This document shows positions 1 through 9,938 of a stretch of 64,000 nucleotides of DNA, piece after piece. How positions within the stretch are numbered: the stretch's first letter is position 1; each line of letters opens with the position of its first letter. The translations under genes were made by a program, and so were the position numbers. This DNA comes from Psococerastis gibbosa (Eukaryota; Arthropoda; Insecta; Psocodea; Psocidae): contig OZ020487.1 in assembly GCA_963971405.1 (NCBI GenBank), positions 16,093,344 through 16,157,343 on the forward strand, given 5' to 3'. Below the pieces are notes generated by a model. That model saw nothing but the letters and a program-made list of their open reading frames with translations. It did no database searches and was not told the origin of the DNA.

Positions 1-336
1 ATTAATTAATCGATCTAACTCCCCTCGTATCTTTGTCCGATAGACCCAGATAAGCGTACAGTGGTCTAGATTTCGACAAAAGTCAATGTTACGAAAGTAA
101 AAAGTAAAACTTACTATTTTTTGCTTTCACAGTCAATTGAAAACTCAATTCAAACTTCTATTCGTGTTCATAAAAATTGTCCATTCTAGCAAACACGCTC
201 CTAAATAATATTTTTTTTTAATTTTTTGGCTTAAAAGTTGTTGTTTTTTTAAACGGAACATGAGGACTCTTACTAGAAAACATGTTACCCTTCTGAGCTT
301 TCTCAGTTCAATAGTTGTTGTTACTAACTTACTAAC

Positions 337-2082
337 CTTATCAGTGCTCCAGTCACTCAAGCGCTGCAGGATATTCCCACTGAAAGCTGCTAAATACTTG
401 TAGGCGCTTTCCTTTCCAACACCATGTACACCAGCCTGATCGTAGTCGCATCCACATAGTAAGCTCATCGCCACAAGTTTTTCCCGTGTCAAGTTTAATT
501 TTCTTTCAATATTATCCATATTGTATATTTCAATTGTGCCTGTTCCCGCTTTGACGGTGAAGTTTCTGTAAACGACTCTAGCTCCGTATAGGAACACATC
601 ACTATCCTGTGTAATCACACCATCAACCACCTATAAAAAAGAGCATGTACATGACAATAGTAAATGCGATTTTCACCAATTCAGGGAAGTCAAGAGAACT
701 AAATTATTAGCAGAACTCAGAAGGTTGTGAAAATAACGAAGATAGAACATATCCTTACAATCATCATCATAAATATTAACCGCTAAGAATATAATCCTGT
801 AAATAGAAAAGCTGTACTTACAATTTTATTACTTTAATTTTTTACAAACATCAGCAAATAAACACCTACCCCTGTCCGATTTAACTGTCCACAAAGTGCC
901 TCTGCTTCTCCACAACTTTCAATGCATGACACTCCCATCAGCTCCAGCATGCTTTGACATGTTTTTAAAATTCCACGGAATCTTCCACGGCGAGCAGTTG
1001 TCCGACTGCGGCCTTTGCTGCCATTACTTTCATTTGCGACGTTGAGCCGATTTTTAAACCTTATCTGATTTCGCTGTTGAATTGTGTCCAATTTTAAAGC
1101 CGGCGCCTCGCCATCCAACACAAATATAGGTTTTACATTGAAGTTAATCAGTAACTGTGTGCGAAAGAACAAATTCCTGAAATTAAAAAAAAAATCTTCT
1201 CAGCAACCGCCTGACAATCGCAACCACTGCAGTAAGGTGTTAGTTGTTGGAAAATTTTAGACCAATGCCCATGGAGATGGAGTCAGATGGATAGGGGTTG
1301 CTACTGGTTTAACAGACATTGTGAAGCCAGGTATTCCCGATCTAAGACTGGTACAGGGTACCCGATCGATCCACCTGTATTGGAATTGAGTGATGTAAGC
1401 AGTTTTTGGTGGAGGTATCAGTGTCTGAGAGGATACAGAAGCCGATTTGCTGGTGACGGTTAAGAAACGGAAACTAACATGCATGTAATAATCCAAGGGA
1501 AGATACTAGGACTGTAGTCAGGGGAGCGGTGCAGACTGTATTGTGAAAGGGCTGAGAGGTGTCGGTCATTATCTGGAGGGGCCTCAAAGGGTTACTGCAC
1601 ACTAGCAGACAGATAGATAGATCAGAGAAATAGATGCGATCGGCACGGGTAATGTAAACAGACTGAAACATTATGGCTCTATAAATATAATGCAAGATGA
1701 AACTTAAGTTTTGCCAAAACTAAGGGGTCATGGCTGAAGAACATACTGGTTGAAAAACCTGAGGCAGTGCAATGGTTCTACAGGTTTGACAAGTAGGTAG
1801 GTACTCAATATGACTTATGACAGGAATATGACTTAATTGACATGATTCATATTGTTAGATATTTAGGGTAATTTTTAACATTAATTGACTTTCATAGTCT
1901 TAGCTGACCAACTATTCTTACCTAAGATACATCCTAGGCTGAGCATCAACCCTTTCTCCAACAGCTTGTCCTTCACAGACCCAGCAACTTAAATCCACGG
2001 CAACAGTTTTCCCTTCAAGTTCATAAAGTGTTGTTTTATGTGCAACAGGAGCCAAAATATTCCATAAGTCCTTTACTCCCAT
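337..2082 (-). CDS. Gen: Flap endonuclease GEN (Holliday junction resolvase), N-terminal part, 3 exons
   Basis: Structure-specific XPG/FEN1-family nuclease that cuts Holliday junctions and 5' flaps in the nucleus during recombination repair. Coding exons 2082-1922, 1176-870 and 630-337 join in phase (161, 307, 294 nt; 254 codons). Exon 1 starts MGVKDLWNILAP, the fixed XPG N-terminus that must begin at Gly2 after Met processing, and contains the VAVDLSCWV metal-binding Asp. Exon 2 has NLFFRTQLL, FVLDGEAPALK and the acidic CGEAEALC of the XPG-I box. Exon 3 has ITQDSDVFLYGA and the helix-two-turn-helix CGCDYDQAGVHGVGKESA, so the catalytic acids look intact. Donors are GTAAGAA, GTAGGT and GTTAGT. 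The rest (chromodomain-like region and tail) should lie beyond the left edge. One in-frame stretch after a would-be 44-nt intron at 292-336 is too doubtful to call. Family certain; gene partial. Confidence 0.93.
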
Positions 2083-2702
2083 CTTAATGAAACCTGAAGT
2101 GGGAACGTGAGGGTCACTGAGGGACGTCGTTTTAAAAATAAATTTCGGATTTTGATTTGGAAAATATGGTTATTGTTTTTGTTTATACGCATTGACATTT
2201 GTGTTTGTGATTTGATTTGACATTGGCTTGGCGGTTATCTACTTATAATTTTATAAAACAAAACTGGCTTCAGAATTCAGAAATAGGAAAAACATTGTTG
2301 AAAATGGTAAAATTATTAAATATTGAAAGTAAAAACAGGGACAAACTATAATAAACTCATTTCATTTCTTAAAATTAAATAATAATGCGTAATTGCGTAA
2401 CAAATTATAATGTTTTCTTTTCGAAATTTTGTGCAAAAAAAAATAAAACTGAAAAAATAATAAAAATATTAATTATATTGTTGTATGAAATAACTTATAA
2501 GTAACACTATATATTGCATATGCAAAACTGGGTCAATTTTTTCTTCAACTACACTAGAAGAATTCCATAAATTGACCATTCACAACTGAAGTTGTAAATG
2601 ATTGGAAGCTTTTCTTCTTTACTATTTTTGATTGGTTCCAAAAAGATTTGGGGAAGAAACGAATTCAGGCGGACTTTTCTTTTTTCAATTTGTTGAGGAG
2701 AT
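2083..2702. promoter_or_regulatory. Divergent GEN / NF-YC upstream region with CCAAT box
   Basis: The 620 bp between the GEN start codon (minus) and the proposed NF-YC start codon (plus) is AT-rich and has no ORF. It probably holds both promoters. Positions 2629-2637 read TGATTGGTT, whose complement AACCAATCA fits the NF-Y consensus RRCCAATSR exactly, about 66 bp upstream of the NF-YC ATG. A weaker ATTGG lies near 2223 on the GEN side. No TATA box is convincing. Confidence 0.5.
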
Positions 2703-5700
2703 ATGTCTGTATATTTTATTAATCCGTAAGTAACAGGCCTTGATTTAGAATGCGAGCTATTTCAAAATTAAATTTGCTTCAGCATCCTTTGCTTTTGCTA
2801 TTTAATAAACACAATATTGCTTGAAGTAGTTTAATTACAGTACCGGTCGGTAGACCCTATAAGATTGTGTTATGGTATTTTAGCCGAGTTGTGATACATA
2901 ACGTACAGCTCCAGTAGTTTTAGGCTTAGGCCCGGTGCCCAGTAGGCGATTAAATATCTATGGCCCAATGCCTTGTCATTTTTTTATCATTATAATTTAT
3001 AATTGAAGATGTGTGAGAGGGGTGTAAAAACCATTGGTGGAGACATTGGTTCCGGCTCATATAGCGAATGGATAACAGTAGGTGCGCGAGGAAAGGACAG
3101 GAAGAAGACAAGGAAAAGATACAGAAACCAGAGGGGGGATGCCAACATAACACACCCGGGCATCTGGTCTGGAGCTAGTTACCAGTTTATATTCATGCCA
3201 TTTTCAAGCTAGCTAGGACTAGCTTCTGGGCGTCGTCATCAATTTCTGTCTTCTAAAACAAAATAATAGTAAATAAATAAATAACACAATCACCGTATTA
3301 TCGGGTTCGTCAAAAATTCCCTAATCGAGTAGGGAACATGCCTCTGACAATGTTCCTTCCATAAAAAATTTTATGAGCAATTTGTCTCTATACCTGTCCA
3401 TGCAAAAATTCGAACTAAATTGGCTGTAACTCAAAAACTATACTTTTCCGACTTTAATTCTTTCGGAAATGGGTTTCTTTAAAGCTAAATCAACGATATA
3501 GAACCATTTTTTTTGATTTTATGAGGGGTAGCTAAACTGAACCTTTACCATCGTCTACATTGTTCTTTCTTTTTTGTGTTTCAGCAATGAAGATGATGAG
3601 GATGGATTTGAGGATGGCGCGGTCGGCACTGCCTCAGCCGTCACTCAAACCATCACTGAGGCTCATCAGGCTTTGGCCTCGTTTTGGTCGAAAGTGAATG
3701 ACGAAATCAAAAAAATAAAAGTGGTAAGAGTGCTTGCAAGAACGCTTAGTCCAGTAGATAGAGCAAAAAACATGTACAGGTTGTTAGACCATTCTGTTGG
3801 ATGATTGTCAAGTTATCAAACTCGAGGACCCTCCGCTAACTTAGGAAGAGGCGGAAACTTCAAAATTTCCGGACTTTAACATCTTAAATAAATATGATCA
3901 ACGATAAGTGAGCTTTTGGTTTGCGGGCTGTGTATAGTTTGCATTGACCACTAATGACACTCATGAAATGTAGCTTAAAAGTGTTGGCCAAAATCCTGGA
4001 AAATGTACATCGCTTTCCATACAAAATATTTCAAGTACAAAACTCTTCAATCGCCTCACTAAGTCACCTGATAGGTACATGTGTCGAGTTACGACTGCAA
4101 GGTGTGTAGATACTCGCAGAAGTACAAGCACGTTACCACCTTGCCACCGAATATACTTTCACCAAAAAACTTTGAAATTGGATCAGTGATTTCAAGAGGA
4201 TGTGCTTAAGACGGAAGTAGGTTTGGTTGGAACACAACTATTATAATATCACGAATTTTCGGCCTCTTAAATAATAATTAAGTATATGTTTGCATTAATT
4301 TATTGTATAAACATGACGAAAGGCAAAGCATTGTCAATTGACACTAGATGAGAATGAAGCCTATTGATATTAGATGGCTCTTCCAAGTCCCCAGGTCATA
4401 AATTTCTAGAATTATCAAGTAGTATATTGTGTAAGCAGGAATCGCCTCATCATGTAAAGTCCAGGTCAACGAAGTTCAACAGAAATGTGTTATCATTATG
4501 CCGTGAGAGTCCCTTTTATCATCTTGGTAAATTTTCTCTGAAATTTCCGGAGCCAGCAAAATTTCAGCAAGGAAAGTAAGACGTCAGGTAACTGATGACC
4601 TTAAGAGTTCTGTCCTACAAAGCCTTGTCTATCGAGGTAGAACATAAAAACTCGCGGAAATACATGCCACAAGACCCATGGGAAATCTGAAATCTGAGTT
4701 TCTCCGTGTTTGGGGCCGGTTTCCCAACCCCAGGACAAAAGCGATACAAAAAGTGGTTAACCCTGGATTTAGGGGCCAACTTTGTACCTACTCTTGACAA
4801 CATGCAGGCTTGTTGTTTCAATATAATCGCCTGTATTTCTTCTATTTCAGATGGATTTAAAAACACAAGCTTTGCCACTAGCCCGCATTAAAAAGATAAT
4901 GAAACTTGATGAAGATGTAAAGATGATATCGGCTGAAGCCCCCATGCTGTTCGCTAAAGCCGCTGAAATTTTTATACATGAACTGACCCTCAGGGCGTGG
5001 ATTCACACGGAGGATAACAAACGAAGAACTCTTCAGGTAACTTCTTCGATATTATGTCGGTTCGTCAATTCACAAATCATGCTTCTTCCATTTCACTAGT
5101 GTATTTATAATCATGGGTTGTTACACTTCTTTCAATATATGGTCAGACAGCAGTAAATTGCATCGTTGCAGAATTATCAGCTGGTCAGTAATGGTCTATA
5201 TGGTCATATTGGCAGCTATGCACATAATAAAAAAACTTAATTAATAGCTTATATACAATATCATTCAACAGAAATAAAATATTGATCCTAATACCGGGAT
5301 AGCTGCCCTATTGCTCTGATTCGATAATACTGACCCACAATTGTAACAGCAGGTCATAGGTACACTGGATATTACAAGTCTTTCTTAGTCAATGCTATTG
5401 CCTTTTAAGTTACCGCTTTATTACTAGTATTTCTAACAAATGATCATAATCGTGAAGATGTTCCCGTTTATTGCAGAGAAATGATATAGCAATGGCCATT
5501 TCTAAGTACGACCAGTTTGATTTTCTCATAGACATCGTTCCTAGAGATGAAGTAAAACCGCCTACTACTGGACTAATCAAGACTGAAAACAACGGAGCCC
5601 GTCCTGGAAATAATCAAGATCAGGTATAGGCGTAGATCGTGGGTTCGAATCCCGACAAGTCCAGTTTTTTTTATATATCCTCTAATTTCGGTTATCAACC

Positions 5701-7243
5701 AAAAAAAAGTTAATTTAATGTCAATGTTATATATACCATATAATATTGCAATGTATTGAATAAAGCATTGCCTTTATGCAATAAAGTAAGCTCAGAGACC
5801 TGTTCGGTTAGATAGTTGTGTAGCTGTCTAGCAATACGGATCTTGTCAATAAGAGCATATAAGTAGAGGATTTAGAGAGGACTGGACTTGTCGGGGCTTG
5901 TGGTTCAGCGGTCCAGACGACGCCCCGGATTGGCATAGATCGTGGGTTTGAATTCCGATATGTCCCAATATTTTTCTATATCCTGTAATGTCGTAGATCA
6001 AGTAATCAGCCTAACATTGTTTTCATTGCCCCGGCCATGTGTCCTAGCTCTTTTCTTTCTTTTTCGTACAATTACAAGTAGCTTGACCTTAAATAACTAG
6101 TATAACAAATTATTGCTGTGAGGAAAGAAATGGGAGCTTACGCTTACATTATAATCGAATATATTGAGCTTCACGGTATGATTTACGCAAAAATGTATTG
6201 CAAAATGGATACATTATTTTACGTTAATGACATTGGTTCCAGGTTCCATATCAACATTTCACATAGAGCACATAACACTAAACACATAGAGGATCTCCAA
6301 CCAGTCCTCCGACCTAGCCTTGCAATAGCTTTAGTGCCATGGTGGTGTTTTTTTTATATATAAACCTTCACGGTAATACGTGAACTTTTCCCATAACCAT
6401 TTTTTGGCAGGTTCATAATTGCTTTATTTTTCAGATACAATATTATTTTCAATTGGCGCAGCAACACAACCAAGCTTTGCAAAGTTCCAACAATGAGCCT
6501 ACGCCAACTCCAGTAAGTCAGCTTTCATGACTATTGTATTAACCAATTTTCTGTTAGTTGATATGGCCAATAGCCTACCAATCTCGTCGTCGAGCTATGT
6601 TATTGGCAAATCTGTCGATTACACTGATTTTCAGCAATTCACAAAACCCATTTGCTTTTATAAAGCAAATGATTTTTTCAAATTATAGCATATTATAATC
6701 AAGAGACTGAGCAAATTTATATTACCTTTATTGCTGAGATTTATTGGTTTGATTATAGACCGTGACTACGACATCTGTTGCCGCTGCTCCCGTTATACAA
6801 GTCCCCGCTCAAAGTACAGCAACTCAACAAGGGGGCCTACAGATCGTTCACCAAGTAGTAACGCCTAGCGGTGAAGTCCAAAATGTACCGGTAAGTACCG
6901 TGCCATTTACAAAAATTTAATTTACAATACGGTATACGTACTGTAGACGGTTGTGTGAGAAAAGATCACGAGTGTAGTACGGTTATTTTTCTTAGTAAAC
7001 TCATTGATCCGAGCCTAGGGTAGGCACGGTGGGAAAACAATTAAACCTGTTCATATTTACACTATTCATGGAAACCTTTTATGACAGTTGCAGCTGACAC
7101 CGCAGCAATTGCAGCTTATTCGCATGCAGCTCCAGAACAACACCAATCAGCCGGTGATACTCCAGAGCACCTTGCCACAGCTCCAGATGGCACCGCAACC
7201 CACCCAGGTTTTCTTGGCGCAAACCAACCCTGATGCAGAGTAA
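2703..7243 (+). CDS. NFYC: Nuclear transcription factor Y subunit gamma (NF-YC)
   Basis: Histone-fold subunit of the trimeric CCAAT-binding factor NF-Y; it pairs with NF-YB and then binds NF-YA. Exons: 2703-2725, 3585-3723, 4851-5036, 5477-5623, 6435-6512, 6759-6890, 7088-7243 (286 residues, TAA). The histone fold spans about residues 59-138, with [50 protein letters not shown] and [15 protein letters not shown] nearly identical to animal NF-YC. Upstream is the usual SFW-like segment ([16 protein letters not shown]); the rest is a Gln-rich activation domain ([20 protein letters not shown]). The first exon (MSVYFINP) is inferred: exon 2 opens in phase 2 without an in-frame ATG, and ATG...AATCC followed by GTAAGT supplies the phase. 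The last exon may start at 7088 or, by a NAG-type alternative, 7094. The exon 4 donor abuts a SINE fragment (see findings). Confidence 0.92.
3350..3549 (+). mobile_element. MITE copy (GGTAAAGGTTCA family), 5'-truncated
   Basis: About 200 bp closely matching the right part of the complete element at 40919-41225, ending in the terminal sequence TGAACCTTTACC. The left terminal repeat is absent. It ends only 35 bp before the splice acceptor of NF-YC exon 2 (3583-3584), so it lies where the branch point would be expected. Confidence 0.7.
4077..4152 (+). repeat. Dispersed repeat with GAGTTACGAC ... AAGCACGTTACCACC core, copy 1
   Basis: A short segment (GTGTCGAGTTACGAC through CAAGCACGTTACCACCTTG) recurs at 9842-9938 and, as the front part, at 32071-32130. 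Copies differ by small indels. No terminal inverted repeats were recognised; the class is unknown. Confidence 0.6.
5624..5990 (+). repeat. Two partial tRNA-derived SINE copies (SINE-A) in NF-YC intron 4
   Basis: Positions 5628-5665 carry a B-box-like GGGTTCGAATCCC followed by a T-run and the tail TATATATCCTCTAATTTCGG. Positions 5893-5975 carry the head of the same unit: an A-box-like GTGGTTCAGCGGTCC, then GACGACGCCCCGG and a weaker B box GGGTTTGAATTCC. The segment between (about 5700-5880) matches the SINE body seen on the other strand at 56820-56955. Related copies lie at 51910-52100 and 56640-57030. The tRNA-like parts have no convincing cloverleaf, so these are SINEs rather than tRNA genes. 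Confidence 0.72.
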
Positions 7244-8033
7244 CCATCTATAAGATCAGCGGCGCCGCATCCAATGTTTGGCCCTTCGCGAGAGCACCCT
7301 CATTCTGTGGACCGTCTTGTCTCAAGGTGATGGATCGCTACATTTTCAATTATTAAATTGAACGTAGTAATAACCTTAATAGACTACGATCATACTTATG
7401 GAACACAAAATGTCACTTAGAACCCTTGCGTTCTAAGGTTCTCCTTATGCTACGTTCAATTCGCCTGGGGACGCCAACCATCTTCTTTCACTTTCCCGCT
7501 ATGCTTTATCGCACTCTACTACCCTTCCCCACTCAACTTATATCATTCCCTCTTTCTGCATATTTTCCTGACAAGTTCTTGACACCCCATTCTGACTTAT
7601 ACCTTCCATTTTATCCTACCATAAGCTTACCTTTGCCGCTCTTCTCGTCCATCCCATTTAACCGTAGTTTCCCAATTCTTAAAAAAAAATTAGTTCCAAG
7701 ACCGACAAATAAAAAACAAATGAGCAATTCAACAGCCGTTTCTGCTCACTTAACTCACAATCTAAATAGCTTGCTATTGACTGTATTAAACTTACACGAG
7801 GAAACTACCGGGGAATAGTTGAGTGACATAGCTCCGGATGCCTTGTTACTCTATTTGCGTTCAAGTAACAGCATCAATCACTTTGAGTCTTGTATGAGAT
7901 ATCATATTCAAATCCTGTATAACACGGCCGTCGAAGAGTTGTAATTATGTGTACATACTGCAGCAGGACTAGCACGGAACGAAAAGAATGATTTATCCGG
8001 TAATAAAATTTGAATATTCTTAACCCCAATGAA
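7244..8033 (+). other. NF-YC 3' untranslated region and downstream spacer
   Basis: No conserved coding content. Candidate polyadenylation signals AATAAA at 7708-7713 and 8002-8007 lie 465 and 759 bp after the stop codon. A pyrimidine-rich stretch at 7480-7680 creates a 130-codon open frame with no family signature; it is regarded as chance. Confidence 0.45.
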
Positions 8034-9317
8034 CGTAAATTTACTTACGGGAGTTAAAGTGGAATCAATTAATATTACAGATTGTTCTTTCAACAGAGAT
8101 TCATTGTTGCGTATGCTTAATATATGCATAACTTACTTTTTTCTGGGGCTATGGTATCAGCATGACAAGAACAAAATAAATGTCGTCTGCTCAGACCGGG
8201 TTATTTTAATGGTTTTAATAATTACCCGGGTAATTCATTCATTTCGTTCCGTGCTAGGTCTGCTGGCCCGAAAGATGTTAATACTTAAGCGCCATACCAA
8301 TGTGAACAGTTTAACAATAAGGTCGTTTTTGAAGCCAGTGCATTTTTCAACCACCCATACAAAAATTCTTGATTTTATGGCAATAAACAGTGCGCGATTT
8401 TGCAATTCATTTTTACGCAGTATGTATTTTATAATATTTATTAGTTTTGCTTTCCTGTTTATACGTTATTTATAAGAAAAGCTTCGATTTGGATATTTCA
8501 GTGGATTTAAACGTTTTGAGGTCCCAGGAAGCCACAGAAGTGTTTTTTTACAAAATGTCGGTCCGCTTGTTCGTCGATTTGTGGACCATCTACTCGATGG
8601 ATTTGAATGTAGGTTCAAAAATATCATGTCTCGAGACAATTATTTTATTTCGGGCCTACTCAATTTCGGGGGTTTCGTAAATTTACTTACGGGAGTTAAA
8701 GTGGAATCAATTAATATTACAGATTGTTCTTTCAACAGAGATTCATTGTTGCGTATGCTTAATATATGCATAACTTACTTTTTTCTGGGGCTATGGTATC
8801 AGCATGACAAGAACAAAATAAATGTCGTCTGCTCAGACCGGGTTATTTTAATGGTTTTAATAATTACCCGGGTAATTCATTCATTTCGTTCCGTGCTAGG
8901 TCTGCTGGCCCGAAAGATGTTAATACTTAAGCGCCATACCAATGTGAACAGTTTAACAATAAGGTCGTTTTTGAAGCCAGTGCATTTTTCAACCACCCAT
9001 ACAAAAATTCTTGATTTTATGGCAATAAACAGTGCGCGATTTTGCAATTCATTTTTACGCAGTATGTATTTTATAATATTTATTAGTTTTGCTTTCCTGT
9101 TTATACGTTATTTATAAGAAAAGCTTCGATTTGGATATTTCAGTGGATTTAAACGTTTTGAGGTCCCAGGAAGCCACAGAAGTGTTTTTTTACAAAATGT
9201 CGGTCCGCTTGTTCGTCGATTTGTGGACCATCTACTCGATGGATTTGAATGTAGGTTCAAAAATATCATGTCTCGAGACAATTATTTTATTTCGGGCCTA
9301 CTCAATTTCGGGGGTTT
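8034..9317 (+). repeat. 642-bp direct tandem duplication
   Basis: 8034-8675 is repeated immediately as 8676-9317. The two units translate to the same residues over at least 140 codons in one frame, so they are identical or nearly so at the base level. Each contains non-repeat flank (first ~415 bp) plus the first ~227 bp of the dispersed repeat R1 (from GCTTTCC at 8449 and 9091). The rest of R1 follows only the second unit. The junction GGGGGTTTC/GTAAATTTAC shows no microhomology longer than a few bases. Confidence 0.92.
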
Positions 9318-9677
9318 CACCCTCAAAAACTAAAAAGCGGCTAAAAAATGTTTTCTCTAAAACAGCTCGCACGATTTTCACAAAAATTGAAATTCACATG
9401 TATTTTAGTCGTTATTAATGTTAACAAAACGCAACAGGTCGCTTGCCCATTGCTTGTTTCATGAAAAATACCTAGAAATTTCTGTGGAATTGATGTTTTC
9501 TAACTTTTCTTGACTATCATCGATCAATTCAATGCTTTGGGATAGGGAATGTCGAGGCAACCGAAATTTAACCACAGGAAAATTATATATTATAGAATCA
9601 CTCGTATTAAATCTGTCTCGGTACCTATGGTAGTTAATAAATAAAAAAGCATGTTCGAGTAAACTCGAACTGGTTCC
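8449..9677 (+). mobile_element. R1 dispersed repeat, copy F (with internally duplicated 5' part)
   Basis: R1 copies begin GCTTTCC followed by a Tn-ACGTAGTATAAGG-like head, pass through TCAACGGATTTACACGTTTTGAGGTCCC-like sequence and a CTGT microsatellite, and end near AAATTGGAAAGCATG and GTTCGAGTAAACTCG. This copy is diverged, lacks the microsatellite, and ends with GAACTGGTTC at about 9677. Other copies: 35622-36060, 50009-50874, 58165-59036, 60353-61245, 61351-62074. Confidence 0.72.
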
Positions 9678-9841
9678 CAATTTTACTCTCCACGCTCGCA
9701 GCTGCAGCGGGGGAAGCAAACAATTTAATATTAAAATCATTAGTAGTGGTATCACATCGAGTTTTATTTTTTATAAAAGATTAATCGCATACAAACAATT
9801 TAATGATTGTATCCAATTGACTTCTTCAGTCGATTCTGTAG

Positions 9842-9938
9842 GTTAGTACCCGTGTTGAGTTACGACACGTCCCCGATCGCATGGCGTGTAAAGACTCGCA
9901 CAAGTGCAAGCACGTTACCACCTGGCCATCGAAGTCGA
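9842..9938 (+). repeat. Dispersed GAGTTACGACACGTC repeat, copy 2
   Basis: Best preserved of three copies: GTTGAGTTACGACACGTC, then GCGTGTAAAGACTCGCAC and AAGTGCAAGCACGTTACC. Unclassified. Confidence 0.62.

Noticed and set aside
292-336. A 44-nt intron giving GEN a short alternative C-terminus
   Set aside because: Too short for a reliable intron, and the resulting protein would stop soon after the nuclease core; a longer intron running off the window is more likely.
3003-3212. 69-codon open frame with a basic stretch ([13 protein letters not shown]) in NF-YC intron 1
   Set aside because: No family recognised, no splice junctions fitting NF-YC phase; probably a chance frame or an unrecognised repeat.
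5893-5975. tRNA gene
   Set aside because: A- and B-box-like sequences are present, but the acceptor stem and cloverleaf do not pair, and the unit recurs with SINE tails.
7426-7818. 130-codon open frame downstream of the NF-YC stop
   Set aside because: Low-complexity Pro/Phe/Leu composition from a pyrimidine-rich tract in the probable 3' UTR.
8029-9117. Two long open frames (148 and 178 codons) with identical membrane-like peptides
   Set aside because: They are open only because the 642-bp unit is duplicated. The frame runs into repeat R1 and has no splice or promoter context.
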